From positions 3,844,001 to 3,908,000 of the forward strand of contig NC_063151.1 of assembly GCF_020921035.1 (NCBI RefSeq): 64,000 nucleotides of DNA, written 5' to 3'. Origin of the DNA: Rhodamnia argentea. Taxonomy: Eukaryota > Streptophyta > Magnoliopsida > Myrtales > Myrtaceae. The notes beneath the pieces are model-generated. The model saw only the letters and a list, made by a program, of their open reading frames with translations, was not told the origin of the DNA and searched no databases. Shown here in pieces: positions 61,948-64,000 of the stretch (the stretch's first letter is position 1; every line of letters starts with the position of its first letter). A program made the position numbers and the translations under genes.

Positions 61948-62291
61948 TCTTGGCTAACCAATCCCATTTGCTCTCTCAACCATTTTAATTGAAGAGTCTT
62001 GAGATCATGTCCGTTGAGCAGAATTTGGTCTACAACCCACGGATTGATTTGATTAGCCGTCGGCGATAGAGTTTTGACCATTTGACGATCATTGTAGAAT
62101 TTAATTCATTGCACGATGGTAGATGCCTGAAGTTGGATCATAGAACCGTTCTACCTTGGAGATTATAGTACTCTTTCCAGAACCGCTCGGACCAACAATT
62201 GCTACGCTCTTGCCGGCGCCAAGGGCGAAGCTCAAATTCTCAAATATCATGTTGGGACGGGACGGATAAGCAAAGCAAACCTCACGAAATT
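61948..62291 (-). pseudogene. Displaced fragment of the ABCB gene (exon 6/7 region)
   Basis: It matches 53400-53753: part of ABCB exon 7, intron 6 and part of exon 6, including the codons for Walker [10 protein letters not shown], in the same orientation as the source. The intron is present, so the copy was made from DNA, not mRNA. It has small deletions around the exon 7 acceptor (GGTCTACAACCC instead of GGCCTACAAGTACCATAACCC) and elsewhere. Exon borders are broken and no long frame survives. It abuts repeat R copy 2 at 62291/62306. Confidence 0.88.
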
Positions 62292-62305
62292 TATCTCAGT
62301 AGTCC

Positions 62306-63160
62306 GTGATTTATCCTCATGGTCACAGTCGTCTTGAAAGCATATGTAGAAAGAGAGAGAGAGAGAGGAAAAGTATCTGTCAAAAGTGGTCTCGTATGTG
62401 TAGTGGAAATATGGTTGTCGACTTGATTTATATAACGTACTGGCCCGAAGCGTATTTCTGACCAATATAAAATGAGTGACCCTTTCGAAACAAGAATGCT
62501 TAAGCGTGTCATGTGCAAGTCGACCCTTTGAGCCCATAGATGACATGTTTACATAGGGCCAGTATGGCATGACCATGTTTACACGACAAGCGTAGACAGA
62601 TTGAAAGGGTCAACTCACGAAAGAAAAAAAAAACCTTTTGTCGCTCGAGTCTAAACGGATTGCTTGTTTATGACACAAACACAATCAAGCTCAATCCGAA
62701 CATGTTCAACTATATGTCAAGGTGCCCATCACGCTATTATTGGACAAGTTAAGGACTCTGAGCTTAGCTGCATTGCACATATCAAAGGTGAAATCTCCCG
62801 CTTATCCTGTTGTTTGCAATGAAATGGAATAGAGTGACGGATGGTGGGATTGGAAGAGGCCCTTCAGATTTATTGTTGAATAGATCGACCATCTACAGAT
62901 TCAACCAGTGGAGAGAATTTTCTTCGACCCATCAACCCCCTAAATTAACGTTAGATATGGAAAAGCTAGAAAGTGAGGAGGGAATAAATGAAGTTGGAGG
63001 ATCGATTTGGCCATGGAATTCATTTAACTGCAGATCGATGCTACCTAATGAGGGTGCTTCTAGCAACCACTTCGAAGATGTATCTTCGATGTTGTTAAGT
63101 TCAAGTGACGAGGGAATCGATCATGTTAATATGCGGTTACTGAGATATGAAGTTTTTAAA
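62306..63160. repeat. Dispersed repeat R, copy 2
   Basis: Direct repeat of 58706-59430, longer on its right side. It begins 15 bases after the ABCB fragment. Confidence 0.7.
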
Positions 63161-63220
63161 TTCTTCGAATCAGCGATTGAATCAAGTATTTTGCCCAAGA
63201 TACTTGTACACAAGAGGTAG
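62810..63220 (+). CDS. Doubtful hypothetical ORF in repeat R copy 2
   Basis: An open frame of 136 codons lies mostly inside repeat R. It contains acidic and serine-rich stretches (SSMLLSSSDEGIDHVN) and an amphipathic LRYEVFKFFESAIESS. The equivalent frame in copy 1 is shifted and short, so there is no sign of selection. It is either a remnant of a gene carried by the repeat or chance. Confidence 0.2.
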   Translation: MFAMKWNRVTDGGIGRGPSDLLLNRSTIYRFNQWREFSSTHQPPKLTLDMEKLESEEGINEVGGSIWPWNSFNCRSMLPNEGASSNHFEDVSSMLLSSSDEGIDHVNMRLLRYEVFKFFESAIESSILPKILVHKR

Positions 63221-64000
63221 ATCTGTTAAGCGGGTGGATTGGGTCGGGTTTAAGTCGGGCCATAAATGGTTCGACCCAAATTGACCCATTAACCTATTTA
63301 TGACTCATTTATTGTAATGTAAATTTTTTTCCCCATACCCGATCTGATCCATATTACTAAAACACTTTCATATTTAATCTAATTAAGCAAAAATAATAAA
63401 TTATTTTAAAATTTATATTGCTAAAATATTGTGGACATTATTTATGATTTTTTTTAAAAATAAAATAAGTTTTTTTTATTTTTATTTTTTATTTTTATGT
63501 GGAGGGCAAATTAGGTGTCTAGGTGCTCATGAAACTAGCATGATTTAATTAGACAAATTAAAAGTAGCATAAAAGTATCTAAATTGATAGGTTAAATTAG
63601 ACAAATTAAAAGTAGCGTGAAAGCATATAAACGAAAATTAAATTTTTTTTGTAAAGCCAAGTCAAATCTTGTGAGTTTTGGCGAGAAAGCAAGCTTCATG
63701 CCTAATCAAGTGGTAAAGGAATTCAATCGTGAAGCTCTAAAACTTGGGAGTCTCATCTCAACCACTGGGTGGTGTTGGCCTTTTTTCCCTCGGACTTATA
63801 AATCGACCACCGGGCTCCGATACCAGGTTAGAAAATCTAAATCAAAAGCTTAAATTGATAAGTAGAGAGAGACTACATAAATATAAAGAGCGTATATGAT
63901 CCGCTATCAAGAGAGGTGGGACAACAACTCCAACTCACAGTTTCTGTTCGAGTACGAAACCTCGTAGCCAATCGCCTGAAGCTCGGCCCAGTTGATCCTA
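63221..64000. other. Intergenic, possible LTR remnant at the right edge
   Basis: A low-complexity GGGTCGGGTT.. / GACCCAAATTGACCCA stretch at 63236-63290 is followed by AT-rich DNA with a short duplication (AATTAAAAGTAGC twice, 63556 and 63605). At about 63806-63835 the plus strand reads GGGCTCCGATACCAGG. Its complement resembles the TGGTATCGGAGC primer-binding site of a minus-strand LTR element. The element would continue past the edge. Confidence 0.35.

Overview
The window is nuclear DNA from a flowering plant. Its genes have many GT-AG introns and clear plant families. Between them lie AT-rich intergenic DNA, short non-autonomous transposons and a SINE. It is almost certainly a eudicot; the intergenic repeat style reminds me of Myrtaceae, but I cannot prove the genus.

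Left part (1-27959): four tandem GDSL esterase/lipase genes of the EXL type, all on the minus strand, each with five exons of conserved length. The fourth is followed on the same strand by a complete ten-exon FREE1/FYVE1 gene (ESCRT component, 603 aa). The left part grew by repeated duplication of a GDSL + FREE1-3'-end module. A truncated, broken FREE1 copy lies at 11742-14465 and a smaller FREE1 remnant at about 3490-4090. GDSL copy 3 is a pseudogene. Copies 2 and 4 have intact reading frames but each has lost one residue of the SGNH active-site set. Only copy 1 keeps all of them.

Middle part (28-50 kb): a six-exon mitochondrial prostaglandin-E-synthase-2-like GST-fold gene (minus); a three-exon gene for a basic, lysine-rich plant protein starting MSRCFPY (plus); and the 22-exon VPS35 retromer gene (plus, 790 aa). 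From memory, FREE1, the MSRCFP protein, VPS35 and EXL/GDSL genes are also neighbours on two Arabidopsis chromosome 1 segments (around At1g20100-At1g20135 and At1g75850-At1g75930). This looks like an old conserved neighbourhood that happens to hold two endosomal-sorting genes.

Right part (50-64 kb): a complete ten-exon ABCB transporter gene of the ABCB13/14 type (minus, 1269 aa), then a repeat-rich tail. The tail holds a foldback element, a tRNA-derived SINE with perfect target-site duplications, tandem repeats, a dispersed repeat present twice, and a displaced fragment of the neighbouring ABCB gene.

Several mobile elements can be bounded to the base: two hAT-type MITEs (20128-20521 and 37237-37841), one PIF/Harbinger-type MITE (33112-33655) and the SINE (56552-56780). 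I found no convincing undescribed system. The most interesting structure is the GDSL-FREE1 module array with its stepwise loss of catalytic residues.
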